Made by a program: the position numbers and the translations under genes
NCBI RefSeq assembly: GCF_029227915.1
Contig: NC_079880.1
Location: forward strand, 26,407,501-26,471,500
Length of the DNA stretch: 64,000 nucleotides
Direction of reading: 5' to 3'
Source of the DNA: Hydractinia symbiolongicarpus
Lineage: Eukaryota; Cnidaria; Hydrozoa; Anthoathecata; Hydractiniidae
Notes under the pieces: model-generated
What the model saw: the letters and a program-made list of their open reading frames with translations, nothing else
Database searches by the model: none
Told to the model about the DNA's origin: nothing
Shown here: positions 1 through 14,045 of the stretch, one piece after another
Numbering within the stretch: the first letter of the stretch is position 1
Layout: the number at the start of each line of letters is the position of its first letter

Positions 1-3000
1 TGACATGATTTTAGAAATGAACAATTACACTGGGCGATATGGTAGAGCTTCATAAAAAATTTTAGATAAATAAGTCATTTTTTTCTGTGGGACAAATCCT
101 AGCCGTTAGCGCGCGGTGAAGAAATAGAGACTGCTTCAAAAACTACATTTCATTTAGTCTCTAACGGTATTCGTCCGTTTGAGGTACAACGGTTGCGTCA
201 CATATTCGTACCAACATGTAATTAGCGATATTTTTTTGATATTACTAGGTTGCATCGCTTTTAACAGTGAAACGATTGACTGTGGGACTTAATTGAGCTA
301 ATTGTGGACTTTGACCTTATAACTGTGATAAATGAGCCAATTGAACTCCAAGAAATAACATTCCTCTTAACTTGACATGATTGCTGTAACTCTGGGATTA
401 CACTGGGCGCTGTGACAGCGCTTTATTTAAAAATGTAGATAATAAAGTCATTTTATACCGTGGGACCAATCCTAGACCTTAGCTCGCGCTGAAGAAATAG
501 ACACTGTTTTGAAAAACTACATTATATTGACTATCCAACGGTATCAGTCTGGTTGAGTTACAACTGTTGCGTCGCATATTGGTACCAACATGTATTTAGC
601 GATATGTTTCTGTTATTACAAGGTTGCATCGCTATTAACAGTGAAACGATTGACTGTAGGACTTTATTGAATTGATTTTAGACTTTGACGTTATAAAGGT
701 CATCAATGAGACAATTGGACTCCAAAAAATAACATTCTTCTTAATTTGACCTGATTGCTGGAACTCAGCGATTACCCTGAGCGCTGTGGTAGCGCTTTAT
801 ATAAAATTTAGATAAATAATCATTTTTACTGTGGGACCAATCCTAGCCGTTAACGCGCGCTGAAGAAATAGAGACATTTTCAAAAACTACATTTCGTTGT
901 CTTTCTAGCCATATCAATCCGTTTGAGTTACAACAATTGCGTCACATATTCGTACCAACATGTATTTAGAGATTTGTTTCCGATACTGCTAGGTTGCATA
1001 GCTTTTAACAGAGAAACGGTTGACTGCGGGACTTAATTGAGCTTACTTTAGACTTGACCTTATAAATGTGATAAATGAGACAATTGGACTCCAAGAAATA
1101 ACATTTTTCTTAGTTTTACATGATTACTGGAACTGGGCGATTACACTGGGCATAATGGTAGCGCTTCATATAAGAAATTAGATAAATAAGTCATTTTTAC
1201 TATGGGACCAATCCTAGCCGTTATCGCGCACTGAGGAAATAGAGACTGTTTCAAAAACTACATTATATTGACTATCCAACGGTATCAGACCGGTTGAGTT
1301 ACAACTGTTGCGTCGCATATTGGTACCAACATGTATTTAGCGATATGTTTCTGTTATTACAAGGTTGCATCGCTATTAACAGTGAAACGATTGACTGTAG
1401 GAATTAATTGCACTGATTTTAGACTTTGACTTTATAAAGGTCATCAAAATTTAGATAATCAAAATTTAGATAAATAATCATTTTTACTGTGGGACCAATC
1501 CTAGCCGTTAGCGCGCGCTGAAGAAATAGAGACATTTTCCAAAACTACATTTCATTGTCTTTCTAGCCTTATCAATCCGTTTGAGTTACAACAATTGCGT
1601 CACATATTCGTACCAACATGTATTTCGAGGTATTTTTCCGATGTTACTAGGTTGCATCGCTTTCAAAACTGAAGCGATTGACTGTGGGACTTAATTGAAC
1701 TGATTTTGGACTTTGAACTTATAAATTTGATAAATGAGACAATTGGGCTCCAAGAAATTACATTCTTCTTAAATTGACATGATTTTAGAAATGAACAATT
1801 ACACTGGCCGATATGGTAGAGCTTCATAAAAAAATTTAGATAAGTAAGTCATTTTTTACTGTGGGAAAAATCCTAGCCGTTAGCGTGCGGTGAAGAAATA
1901 GAGACAGGTTCAAAAACTACATTTCATTGTGTCTCTAACGGTATTCGTCCGTTTGAGGTACAACGGTTGCGTCACATATTCGTACCAACATGTAATTAGC
2001 GATATTTTTCTGATATTACTAGGTTGCATCGCTTTTAACAGTGAAACGATTGAGCGTGGGACTTAATTGAAATGACTTTAGACTTTGACATTATAAATGT
2101 GATAAATGAGACAATTGGACGCCAAAAAATAACATTCTTCTTAATTTCACATTATTGCCGGAACTCAGCGATTACACTGGGCGCTGTGGTAGCGCCTCAT
2201 ATCAAAATTCAGATAAATAAGTCATTTTTACTGTGGGAACAATCCTAGCCGTTAGCGCGCGCTGAAGAAATAGAGACATTTTCAAAAACTACATTTCATT
2301 GTCTTTCTAGCCTTATCAATCCGTTTGAGTTACAACAATTGCGTCACATATTCGTACCAACATGTATTCAGCGATATTTTTCTGATATTACTAGGTTGCA
2401 TCGATTTTAACAGTGAAACGATAGAGCGTGGGACTTAATTGAAATGACTTTATTTTTGACCTTATAAATGTGATAAATGACACAATTGGACTCCAAGAAA
2501 TAACATTCTTCTTAATTTAACAATATTGCTGAAACTCAGCGATTACACTGAGCACTGTGGTAGCGCTTCATATAAAATTTAGATAAATAAGTCATTTTTA
2601 CTGTGGGACCAATCCTAGCCGTTAACGCGCGCTGAAGATATTGAGACATTTTCAAAAACTACATTTCATTGTCTTTCTAGCGGTATCAATCCGTTTGAGT
2701 TACAACAATTGCTTCACATATTCGCACCAACATGTATTCAGCGATATTTTTCCGATGTTACTAGGTTGCATCGCTTTTAACAGTGAAATGATTTACTGTG
2801 GGACTTAATTGAGCTAATTGTGGACTTTGATCTTAAAACTGTGATAAATGAGCCAATTGAACTCCAAGAAATAACATTCTTCTTAAATTGACATGATTTT
2901 AGAAATGAACAATTACACTGGGCGATATGGTAGAGCTTCATAAAAAATTTTAGATAAATAAGTCATTTTTTTCTGTGGGACAAATCCTAGCCGTTAGCGC

Positions 3001-6000
3001 GCGGTGAAGAAATAGAGACTGCTTCAAAAACTACATTTCATTTAGTCTCTAACGGTATTCGTCCGTTTGAGGTACAACGGTTGCGTCACATATTCGTACC
3101 AACATGTAATTAGCGATATTTTTCTGATATTACTAGGTTGCATCGCTTTTAACAGTGAAACGATTGAGCGTGGGACTTAATTGAAATGACTTTAGACTTT
3201 GACATTATAAATGTGATAAATGAGACAATTGGACGCCAAAAAATAACATTCTTCTTAATTTCACATTATTGCTGGAACTCAGCGATTACACTGGGCGCTG
3301 TGGTAGCGCCTCATATAAAAATTCAGATAAATAAGTCATTTTTACTGTGGGAACAATCCTAGCCGTTAACGCGCGCTGAAGATATAGAGACATTTTCAAA
3401 AACTACATTTCATTGTCTTTCTAGCGGTTTCAATTCGTTTGAGTTACAACAATTGCGTCACATATTCGTACCAACATGTATTCAGCGATATTTTTCCGAT
3501 GTTACTAGGTTGCATCGCTTTTAACAGTGAAACGATTGACTGTGGGACTTAATTGAGCTAATTGTGGACTTTGACCTTATAACTGTGATAAATGAGCCAA
3601 TTGAACTCCAAGAAATAACATTCCTCTTAACTTGACATGATTGCTGTAACTCTGGGATTACACTGGGCGCTGTGACAGCGCTTTATTTAAAAATGTAGAT
3701 AATAAAGTCATTTTATACCGTGGGACCAATCCTAGACCTTAGCTCGCGCTGAAGAAATAGACACTGTTTTGAAAAACTACATTATATTGACTATCCAACG
3801 GTATCAGTCCGGTTGAGTTACAACTGTTGCGTCGCATATTGGTACCAACATGTATTTAGCGATATGTTTCTGTTATTACAAGGTTGCATCGCTATTAACA
3901 GTGAAACGATTGACTGTAGGACTTTATTGAATTGATTTTAGACTTTGACGTTATAAAGGTCATCAATGAGACAATTGGACTCCAAGAAATAACATTCTTC
4001 TTAATTTGACCTGATTGCTGGAACTCAGCGATTACCCTGAGCGCTGTGGTAGCGCTTTATATAAAATTTAGATAAATAATCATTTTTACTGTGGGACCAA
4101 TCCTAGCCGTTATCGCGCACTGAGGAAATAGAGACTGTTTCAAAAACTACATTATATTGACTATCCAACGGTATCAGACCGGTTAAGTTACAACTGTTGC
4201 GTCGCATATTGGTACCAACATGTATTTAGCGATATGTTTCTGTTATTACAAGGTTGCATCGCTATTAACAGTGAAACGATTGACTGTAGGAATTAATTGC
4301 ACTGATTTTAGACTTTGACTTTATAAAGGTCATCAAAATTTAGATAATCAAAATTTAGATAAATAATCATTTTTACTGTGGGACCAATCCTAGCCGTTAG
4401 CGCGCGCTGAAGAAATAGAGACATTTTCCAAAACTACATTTCATTGTCTTTCTAGCCTTATCAATCCGTTTGAGTTACAACAATTGCGTCACATATTCGT
4501 ACCAACATGTATTTCGAGGTATTTTTCCGATGTTACTAGGTTGCATCGCTTTCAAAACTGAAGCGATTGACTGTGGGACTTAATTGAACTGATTTTGGAC
4601 TTTGAACTTATAAATTTGATAAATGAGACAATTGGGCTCCAAGAAATAACATTCTTCTTAAATTGACATGATTTTAGAAATGAACAATTACACTGGGCGA
4701 TATGGTAGAGCTTCATAAAAAATTTTAGATAAGTAAGTCATTTTTTACTGTGGGAAAAATCCTAGCCGTTAGCGCGCGGTGAAGAAATAGAGACAGGTTC
4801 AAAAACTACATTTCATTGTGTCTCTAACGGTATTCGTCCGTTTGAGGTACAACGGTTGCGTCACATATTCGTACCAACATGTAATTAGCGATATTTTTCT
4901 GATATTACTAGGTTGCATCGCTTTTAACAGTGAAACGATTGAGCGTGGGACTTAATTGAAATGACTTTAGACTTTGACATTATAAATGTGATAAATGAGA
5001 TAATTGGACGCCAAAAAATAACATTCTTCTTAATTTCACATTATTGCTGGAACTCAGCGATTACACTGGGCGCTGTGGTAGCGCCTCATATCAAAATTCA
5101 GATAAATAAGTCATTTTTACTGTGGGAACAATCCTAGCCGTTAGCGCGCGCTGAAGAAATAGAGACATTTTCAAAAACTACATTTCATTGTCTTTCTAGC
5201 CTTATCAATCCGTTTGAGTTACAACAATTGCGTCACATATTCGTACCAACATGTATTCAGCGATATTTTTCTGATATTACTAGGTTGCATCGATTTTAAC
5301 AGTGAAACGATAGAGCGTGGGACTTAATTGAAATGACTTTATTTTTGACCTTATAAATGTGATAAATGACACAATTGGACTCCAAGAAATAACATTCTTC
5401 TTAATTTAACAATATTGCTGAAACTCAGCGATTACACTGAGCGCTGTGGTAGCGCTTCATATAAAATTTAGATAAATAAGTCATTTTTACTGTGGGACCA
5501 ATCCTAGCTGTTAACGCGCGCTGAAGATATTGAGACATTTTCAAAAACTACATTTCATTGTCTTTCTAGCGGTATCAATCCGTTTGAGTTACAACAATTG
5601 CTTCACATATTCGCACCAACATGTATTCAGCGATATTTTTCCGATGTTACTAGGTTCCATCGCTTTTAACAGTGAAATGATTTACTGTGGGACTTAATTG
5701 AGCTAATTGTGGACTTTGATCTTAAAACTGTGATAAATGAGCCAATTGAACTCCAAGAAATAACATTCTTCTTAAATTGACATGATTTTAGAAATGAACA
5801 ATTACACTGGGCGATATGGTAGAGCTTCATAAAAAATTTTAGATAAATAAGTCATTTTTTTCTGTGGGACAAATCCTAGCCGTTAGCGCGCGGTGAAGAA
5901 ATAGAGACTGCTTCAAAAACTACATTTCATTTAGTCTCTAACGGTATTCGTCCGTTTGAGGTACAACGGTTGCGTCACATATTCGTACCAACATGTAATT

Positions 6001-6750
6001 AGCGATATTTTTCTGATATTACTAGGTTGCATCGCTTTTAACAGTGAAACGATTGAGCGTGGGACTTAATTGAAATGACTTTAGACTTTGACATTATAAA
6101 TGTGATAAATGAGACAATTGGACGCCAAAAAATAACATTCTTCTTAATTTCACATTATTGCTGGAACTCAGCGATTACACTGGGCGCTGTGGTAGCGCCT
6201 CATATAAAAATTCAGATAAATAAGTCATTTTTACTGTGGGAACAATCCTAGCCGTTAGCGCGCGCTGAAGATATAGAGACATTTTCAAAAACTACATTTC
6301 ATTGTCTTTCTAGCGGTTTCAATTCGTTTGAGTTACAACAATTGCGTCACATATTCGTACCAACATGTATTCAGCGATATTTTTCCGATGTTACTAGGTT
6401 GCATCGCTTTTAACAGTAAAACGATTGACTGTGGGACTTAATTGAGCTAATTGTGGACTTTGACCTTATAACTGTGATAAATGAGCCAATTGAACTCCAA
6501 GAAATAACATTCCTCTTAACTTGACATGATTGCTGTAACTCTGGGATTACACTGGGCGCTGTGACAGCGCTTTATTTAAAAATGTAGATAATAAAGTCAT
6601 TTTATACCGTGGGACCAATCCTCTAGACCTTAGCTCGCGCTGAAGAAATAGACACTGTTTTGAAAAACTACATTATATTGACTATCCAACGGTATCAGTC
6701 CGGTTGAGTTACAACTGTTGCGTCGCATATTGGTACCAACATGTATTTAG
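1..6750. repeat. Higher-order repeat of about 2.89 kb (2.3 copies)
   Basis: A stretch starting TGACATGATTTTAGAAATG at position 1 recurs almost identically at 2889 and 5778, giving offsets of 2888 and 2889 bp. The third copy diverges near 6750. Each unit holds eight monomers, one of them shortened to about 287 bp (the CATCAAAATTTAGATAATC junction near 1443 and again near 4331). Copies 1 and 2 have equal length but different content: copy 1 lacks a monomer present at about 3130-3500 in copy 2, and has an extra one at about 780-1150. This is the pattern expected from unequal exchange between homologous units. Confidence 0.85.
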
Positions 6751-9700
6751 CGATATTTTTCTGATATTACTAGGTTGCATCGCTATTAACAGTAAAACGA
6801 TTGACTGTAGGACTTAATTGAACTGATTTTAGACTTTGACATTATAAAGGTCATCAATGAGACAATTGGACTCCAAGAAATAACTTTTTTCTTAATTTGA
6901 CCTGATTGCTGGAACTCAGCGATTACACTGTGCGCTGTGGTAGCGCATCATTAAAAAAATTAAATAAATTAGTCATTTTTAACTGTGGAACCAATCCTAG
7001 CCTTTAGCGCTCGCTGAAGAAATAGAGACACTTTCGAAAACTACATTTTATTTTCTGTCTAGCCTTATCAATCCGTTTGAGTTACAACGGTTCCGTCACA
7101 TATTCGTACCAACATGTATTTAGCGATAATTTTCTGATATTACTAGGTTGCATCGCTTTTAACAGTGAAACGATTGAGCGTGGGACTTAATTGAAATGAC
7201 TTTAGACTTTGACATTATCAATGTGATAAATGAGACAATTGGACTCCAAAAAATAACATTCTTCTTAATTTCACATTATTGCTGGAATTCAGCGATTACA
7301 CTGGTCGCTGTGGTAGCGCCTCATATAAAAATTCAGATAAGTAAGTCATTTTTACTTTGGGACCAATCCTAGCCGTTAGCGCGTGCTGAAGATATTGAGA
7401 CATTTTCAAAAACAACATTTCATTGCCTTTTTAGCGGTATCAATCCGTTTGAGTTAGAACAATTGCGTCACATATTCCTACCAACATGTATTCAGCGATA
7501 TTTTTCAGATATTACTAGGTTGCCTCGCCTTTAACAGTGAAACGATTGACTGTGGGACTTAATTGAACTGATTTTAGACTTTGACCTTATGAATGTGACA
7601 AATGGGACAATTTAACTCCAAGAAATAACATTTTTCTTAACTTGACATGATTGCTGGAACTCAGCGATTACACTGGGCGCTGTGGTAGCGCTTCATATAA
7701 AAAATTAGATAAAAAAGTTATTCTTACTGTGGGACCAATCCTACCCGCTATCGCGCGCTGAGGAAATAGAGACAGTTTCAAAAACTATATTTCATTGAGT
7801 TTCTAACGGTATCAGTCTGTTTGAGATACAATGGTTCCGTCAAGTATTCGTACCAACATGTATTTAGCGATATTTTAGCGATGTTACTAGGTTGCATCGC
7901 TTTTAACATTGAAACGATTGACTGTGGAACTTAATTGAACTGCTTTGGATTTTGACCTTATGAACGTGATAAATGAGACAATTGAACTCCAAGAAATAAC
8001 ATTCCTCTTAACTTGACATGAATGCTGTAACTCTGGAATTACACTGGGCGCTGTGGCAGCGCTTTATTTAAAAATTTAGATAATAAAGTCTTTTTATACC
8101 GTGGGACCAATCCTAGCGCTTAGCTCGCCCTGAAGAAATAGAGACCGTTTCAAAAACTACATTATATTGATTATCCAACGGTATCAGTCCGGTTGAGTTA
8201 GAACTGTTGCGTTGCATATTGGTACCAACATGTATTTAGCGATATGTTTCTGTTATTACAAGGTTGCATCGCCTTTAACAGTGAAACGATTGACTGTGGG
8301 ACTTAATTGAACTGATTTTAGACTTTGACATTATAAATGTGATAAATGACTCAATTGGACTCCAAGAAATAACATTCTTCTTAAATTGACATGATTTTAG
8401 AAATGAACGATTACACTGGGCGATATGGTACAGCTTTATAAAAAAATTTAGATAAGTGAGTCATTTTTTACTGTAGGACAAATTCTAGCCGTTAGCGCGC
8501 GGTGAAGAAATAGAGACAGTTTCAAAAACTACATTTCATTGAGTCTCTAACGGTATTTGTCCGTTTGAGGTACAACGGTTGCGTCAAGTATTCGTACCAA
8601 CATGTAATTAGCGAAATTTTTCTGATATTACTAGGTTGCATCGCTTTTAACAGTGAAACGATTAAGCGTGGGATTTAATTGAAATGACTTTAGACTTTGA
8701 CATTATAAATGTGATAAATGAGACAATTGGACTCCAAGAAGTAACATTCTTCTTAATTTCACATTATTGCTGGAACTCAGCGATTACACTGGGCGCTGTG
8801 GTAGCGCTTCATATAAAAATTCAGATAAATAAGTCATTTTTACTGTGGGACCAATTCTAGCCGTTAGCGCGCGCTGAAGATAAAGAGACATTTTCAAAAA
8901 CTACATTTCATTGTCTTTCTACCGGTATCAATCCGTTTGAGTTAGAACAATTGCGTCACATATTCGTACGAACATGTATTTAGCGATATTTTTCTGATAT
9001 TACTAGGTTGCATCGCTTTTAACAGTGAAACGATTGACTGTGGGTCTTAATTGAACTGATTTTAGACTTTAAACTTGTAAATGTGATAAATGAGACAATT
9101 GGTCTCCAAGAAATAACATTCTTCTTAACTTGACATGATTGCTTGACCTCAACGATTACACTGGGCACTGTGATAACGCTTTATTAAAAAAGTTACACAA
9201 ATAAGTCATTTTTTACTGTGGGACCAATCCTAGCCGTTAGCGCGCGCTGAAGCAATAGAGACAGTTTCCAAAACTACATTTCATTGACTTTCTAACGGTA
9301 TCAATCCGTATGAGTTACAACGGTTGCGTCAAGTATTCGTAGCAACATGTATTTAGAGATTTGTTTTATATATTACTAGGTTGCATCGCTTTTAACAGTG
9401 AAACGATTGACTGTGGGACTTAATTGAACTGATTTTATCTTTGACCTTATGAGTGTGAGAAATAGGACATATTGACTCCAAGAAATAACATTTTTCTTAA
9501 CTTGACATGATTGCTAGAACTCAGCGATTACACTGGGCGCTGTGGTAGCGCTTCATATAAAAAATTAGATAAATAAGTCATTCTTATTGTGGGACCAATC
9601 CTAGCAGTTATTGCGCGCTGAGGAAATAGAAACAGTTTCAAAAACTATATTTCATTGAGTTTCTAACGGTATCAGTCTGTTCGAGTTTCAAATGGTTGCG

Positions 9701-11597
9701 TCAAGTATTCGTACCAACATGTATTTAGCGTTATTTTAGCGATGTTACTAGGTTGCATCGCTTTAAACATTGAAACGATTGACTGTTGGTCTTAATTGAA
9801 CTGATTTTAGAATTTGAACTTATAAATGTGATAAATGAGACAATTGGTTTCCAAGAAATAACATTCTTCTTAATTTGACATGATTGCTTGACCTCAACGA
9901 TTACACTGGGCACTGTGATGGCGCTTTATTAAAAAAGGTACACAAGTAAGTCATTTTTTACTGAGGGACCAATCCTAGCCGTTAGCTCGCACTGAAGAAA
10001 TAGAGACATTTCTAGACACAAAATTTCATTGACTTTCTAGCGGTACCAATCCGTTTGAGTTACAACGGTTGCGTCACATACTCGTACCAACATGCATTAG
10101 GCGATATTTTTCCGATATTACTAGGTTGCATCACTTTTAACAGTGAAACGATTGACTGTGGGACTTAAGTGAACTGCTTTGGACTTTGACCTTAAAATTA
10201 TGATAAATGAGACAATTGAACTCCAAGAAATAATATTCCTCTTAATTTGACATCATTGCTTGAACTCAACGATTACACTGGGCGCTTTGGTACGCTTTAT
10301 TTAGAAATTTAGATAAATAAGTCATTTTAAACCGTGTGACAAATCCTAGCACTTAGCCTGCGCTGAAGAAAGAGAGACCGTTTCAAAAACTACATTATAT
10401 TGACTATCTAACAGTACCAGTCCGTTTGAGTTATTACCGTTGCGTCACATATTCGTACCAACAGGCACTTAGCCATATGTTTCTGACATTACTAGGTTTC
10501 ATCGCTTTTAACAGTGAAACGATTGACTGTGGGACTTAATTGAACTGATTTTAGACTTTGACCTTCTGAAGGTGACAAATGGGACAATTTGACTCCAAGA
10601 AATAACATTTTTCTTAACTTGACATGATTGCTGGAACTCAGCGATTACACTGGGCGCTGTGGTAGCGCTTCATATAAAAAATTAGATAAGTAAGTCATTC
10701 TTACTGTGGGACCAATCCTAGCCGTTATCGCGCTCTGAGGAGTTAGAGACAGTTTCAAAAACTATATTTCATTGAGTTTCTAACGGTATCAGTCTGCTTG
10801 AGTTGCAATGGTTGCGTCAAATATTTGTACCAACATGTATTTAGCGATATTTTAGCGTCGTTACTAGGTTGCATCGCTTTTAACATTGAAACGATTGACT
10901 GTAGGACTTAATTGAAATGCTTTGGACTTTGAGCTTATAACTGTGATAAATGAGCCAATTGAACTCCCAGAAATCACATTCCACTCAACTTGACATGATT
11001 GCTGTAACTCTGGGATTACACTGGGCGTTGTGATGGCGCTTTACTTAAAAATTTAGATAATAAAGTCATTTTTACTGTGAGACCAATCCTAGCCGTTAGC
11101 GCGCCCTGAAGATATAGAGACATTTTCAAAAACTACATTTTATTGTCTTTCTAGCGGTATCAATTCGTTTGAGTTAGAACAATTGCGTCATATATTCGTA
11201 CCAACATGTATTTAGCGATATTTTTCTGATATTACTAGGTTGCATCGCTTTTAACAGTCAAACGATTGACTGCGGGTATTAATTGAACTGATTTTAGACT
11301 TTGAACTTATAAATGTGATAAATGAGACAATTGGACTCCAAGAAATAACATTCTTCTTAAATTGACATGATTTTAGAAATGAACGATTACACTGGGCGAT
11401 ATGGTAGATCTTTGTAAAAAAATTTAGATAAGTAAGTCATTTTTTACTGTGAGACAAATCCTAGCCGTTAGCGCACGGTGAAGAAATAGACACAGTTTCA
11501 AAAACTACATATCATTGAGTCTCTAACGGTATTCGTCCGTTTGAGGTACAACGGTTGCGTCACATATTCGTACCAAAATGTATTTAGCGATATTTTT

Positions 11598-11602
11598 CTG
11601 AT
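11598..11602. repeat. Left target-site duplication of the LINE (CTGAT)
   Basis: The satellite reads TTTTTCTGAT and then breaks into unrelated sequence. CTGAT is found again at 16313-16317, where the satellite resumes with ATTACTAGG. The uninterrupted satellite reads CTGATATTACTAGG, so one copy of CTGAT has been duplicated by the insertion. A 5-bp duplication is short for a LINE but within the range seen. Confidence 0.8.
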
Positions 11603-11813
11603 TTGTAAATTTGTTTGTTTGTAAATTTATTTATAGTCGGTACATTATATACAAGTTTCGTGAAAAGAAAAATTATATGCATAGCTCTAAAAAGTAGTGC
11701 TAATCAAAACCGACTGAAATTAAAGTGCAAATAGAAATAATATTAAATAATATTAATTGAATGAGAGAAAATATTTTTAAATTTTTATATATACAAAAAA
11801 GAGTAAAATTTAA
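11603..11813 (-). other. LINE 3' UTR and A-rich tail
   Basis: This is non-coding sequence between the ORF2 stop and the left junction. Read on the minus strand it is AT-rich and ends in ATAAATTTACAAACAAACAA-like units, the microsatellite-like 3' end typical of several Jockey-superfamily LINEs that lack a simple poly(A) tail. The junction with satellite at 11602/11603 is sharp. Confidence 0.75.
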
Positions 11814-13391
11814 CTAAAAGCGTGTTTGGGACAATTCACATACCTCACAAAAACATTTACTTCCATTCCAACTTTTGATCGCATTTTTAAAAGTACTAAG
11901 AGACTCTGAGGATTTCAAGTGATTGGGTAATTTATTCCATATTTTTGACCCCAGGGAAGAGAGACTTTTTGTTCCAAAACTAACGGCATCTGTATTTGGG
12001 ACTGTTAAATTATTAACATTTTGTGATCTCACTGGTCTACCACTCCCATGAAATTTAAAGATATCTTTAATGTATGTCGGATTGAGTTCGTGCAAAGTCT
12101 TATATATTTCTGTACATAATGTTTTAAGTCTATAGACGCTCATTTGGTATTTTCCTGCTTTCAAAAGGAGTTCGTCGTAAGTACTATCATTATCATTTAA
12201 TAAGAAACGCAAAGCTCTCTTCTGAATTTGTTCAATTCTCAACAAAGATTTATATGAAGAGAAATTCCATACTAAAGGGCAATAATTAAAGTTAGAGTAT
12301 ATAAAACTTTGTACCAGCGCTGATTTGGCTTTGTGAGATAAAAACGTGCTAAGACTAAACAGTGCATTCAATTGGGCTGAAAATTTTTTGATAAGTTTAG
12401 AAATGTGAGAGTCGAAATTCAAGCCATTATCAATGGTCACTCCTAGTAATTTAACTTCGCTTTCTGTCTTAATTAACTTGTCACCAATTTTTACCACTAA
12501 ATCACAATTGTTACATTTATCTCTGGTGACAATGATTGATTGAAATTTTTTTGGATTCGCCATCATTTTTTTATTTTTCAACCACACTAGTGCTATATTA
12601 GATTCACATTCTAAAAGTTTAATTAAATTTGAAATTGAGTTTGAGAAAGCAGAAAGGGAATTGTCATCAGCATAATTGTGTACACTGGCTTTCTTAATAA
12701 AATAAATAAAGTCATTAATAAAAATGTTAAATAAAATAGGTCCTAAAATTGATCCTTGGGGTACTCCAGACAGAATTAATTGGAAAAGACTATGCTGATT
12801 ATTTATGCGGGTTGATTGCTCTCTGTCAGAAAGGTACGATAAAATTAGAAGTAGGGCATCCTGGCTAAAGCCATAGGCATTTAATTTAGCAATAAGTAAA
12901 TCATGAGACACGCAATCAAAAGCTTTAGATAGATCCATTAAAACTGCACCAACTACGTAATGTTTATCTAATTTTTGTTTCCATCCTTCCAATAATCTTA
13001 TAAGTACATGTTGTGTGCCATATGGCCTATAGGCTGATAAAAATTCTGAAAGTTTTTTATCAATATAATCAACAATTTGAGATTTCAATATTCTCTCATA
13101 AAATTTTGAAAATATATTTAAAATGCTGACTGGTCTATAGTTGTTTACACATAGTTTATCTTTCCCACCTTTATCAATAGGGGATACAGTAGCGCGTTTG
13201 GCTCTCCTCGGAAAAACAGAAAGACAAATACTGTTGTTAATGGCATTTGTTAAGGGTTTTATCAAATAAGGTTTTGCTATCTTCACTATTTTAGCTGTTA
13301 TCTTGTCCTCTCCAGATGCCACACCTACTTTTAGATCCCCGAAAAGTTTAGAGACTTCATTTTCCGAGACTTCCTTAAAGTTAAACAACAT
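11814..13391 (-). CDS. LINE ORF2, reverse transcriptase part (intact frame, 525 residues)
   Basis: This part copies the LINE RNA into DNA at the nicked target. The palm motifs are present: motif A LMDLSKAFD with the catalytic aspartate near residue 153, motif B GVPQGSILGP at about 209-218, and motif C YADD at 240-243. An upstream NYRPVSILN segment (about 84-92) is also typical of LINE RTs. The C-terminal 200 residues form the usual LINE thumb/C-terminal region. The first ATG at 13391 is only where the open frame begins: the true ORF2 starts far upstream in the endonuclease, and a frameshift near 13391-13410 separates this segment from the linker. The RT domain looks undamaged, so the copy is not very old. 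Confidence 0.92.
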   Translation of the reverse strand: MLFNFKEVSENEVSKLFGDLKVGVASGEDKITAKIVKIAKPYLIKPLTNAINNSICLSVFPRRAKRATVSPIDKGGKDKLCVNNYRPVSILNIFSKFYERILKSQIVDYIDKKLSEFLSAYRPYGTQHVLIRLLEGWKQKLDKHYVVGAVLMDLSKAFDCVSHDLLIAKLNAYGFSQDALLLILSYLSDREQSTRINNQHSLFQLILSGVPQGSILGPILFNIFINDFIYFIKKASVHNYADDNSLSAFSNSISNLIKLLECESNIALVWLKNKKMMANPKKFQSIIVTRDKCNNCDLVVKIGDKLIKTESEVKLLGVTIDNGLNFDSHISKLIKKFSAQLNALFSLSTFLSHKAKSALVQSFIYSNFNYCPLVWNFSSYKSLLRIEQIQKRALRFLLNDNDSTYDELLLKAGKYQMSVYRLKTLCTEIYKTLHELNPTYIKDIFKFHGSGRPVRSQNVNNLTVPNTDAVSFGTKSLSSLGSKIWNKLPNHLKSSESLSTFKNAIKSWNGSKCFCEVCELSQTRF

Positions 13392-13408
13392 TTCATTATT
13401 TTGATCAA

Positions 13409-14005
13409 TTAGTGAATTTTTAATTTCAAGAATACTAGGGTGATTTTTATATGTTTCCAGAATCTTTGAGATAACTTCATTTCAATTTTCAGATTGATAA
13501 TTTCGTAGCGCCCTGGTTTAACTCCACTATATTTTTCAACTATATGTATGTACTCTTCATTGAAAATTTCCGCTAATTCATTTTCATCCGTTACTATAAT
13601 ATCATCGTGAACAATCATAATTTCATTAGAGCTCTTACCTGATTTGTTAGTAAGGAAAGGTTTAACAGTGCTCCAAAATTTCTTATTTTGAATAATGCCA
13701 CCCTCCATAACACTATTAAAATTCTCTTTAATCGCCTGTCGTCTCATACTAACACACTTATTTCTTTGTTTTTTATATTTTGCCCTATTTTCATCTGTTC
13801 GATTTTTGTTAAAATTGTTTTTAAGACGAGATCTTGTGTAAATTGCTTTTCGTAATTTTTTATTCATAAACGGGGCTTCGTTACCCCGAACTAATTTAAT
13901 TTTTATAGGTGCATGTTTATCAATTATATTTCGAAATTTCAGTACAAGGTTCTCATAACTTTCATTTGGATCTATGTTATCACAACAAAAATCTGTGCTC
14001 CTCAC
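13409..14005 (-). pseudogene. LINE ORF2, linker between endonuclease and RT (out of frame)
   Basis: This is a basic stretch of 198 residues, rich in Lys, Arg and Asn. It joins the endonuclease to the RT in LINE ORF2 proteins, with the usual helical, K/R-rich composition (for example KLRKAIYTRSRLKNNF). It ends in a different frame from the RT segment, and is also out of frame with the endonuclease fragment to its right, so at least two frameshifts flank it. It has no independent start; it is a fragment of ORF2. Confidence 0.8.
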
Positions 14006-14045
14006 TTCTTCAAGAAAAACTTGCTCGTCAAATTTTTTAAAACAC

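Larger units (their letters stand above)
1..11602. repeat. Satellite array, left block, about 372-bp monomer
   Basis: This is a continuous head-to-tail array with no non-satellite spacer. The phrase AGGTTGCATC recurs at 247, 621, 991 (as AGGTTGCATA), 1362, 1649 and 2021, giving a period of 370-374 bp plus one shortened 287-bp monomer. Every monomer carries the same ordered landmarks: a TTGCATCGCTTTTAACAG block, ACAATTGGACTCCAAGAAAT, a GCGCTGTGGTAGCGC inverted repeat (for example 2181-2195), TAGCCGTTAGCGCGCGCTG and TATTCGTACCAACATG. Monomers differ by a few to roughly 20 percent, judged by eye. The array runs off the left edge. I see no plausible gene in it: short open frames here are non-conserved readings of the repeat. 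Length is close to two nucleosome repeats, which is common for satellites; a centromeric or heterochromatic role is inference only. Confidence 0.97.

Noticed and set aside
9731-9913. 60-residue minus-strand open frame in the satellite
   Set aside because: It is a chance reading of one monomer; the same frame is closed in most other monomers.
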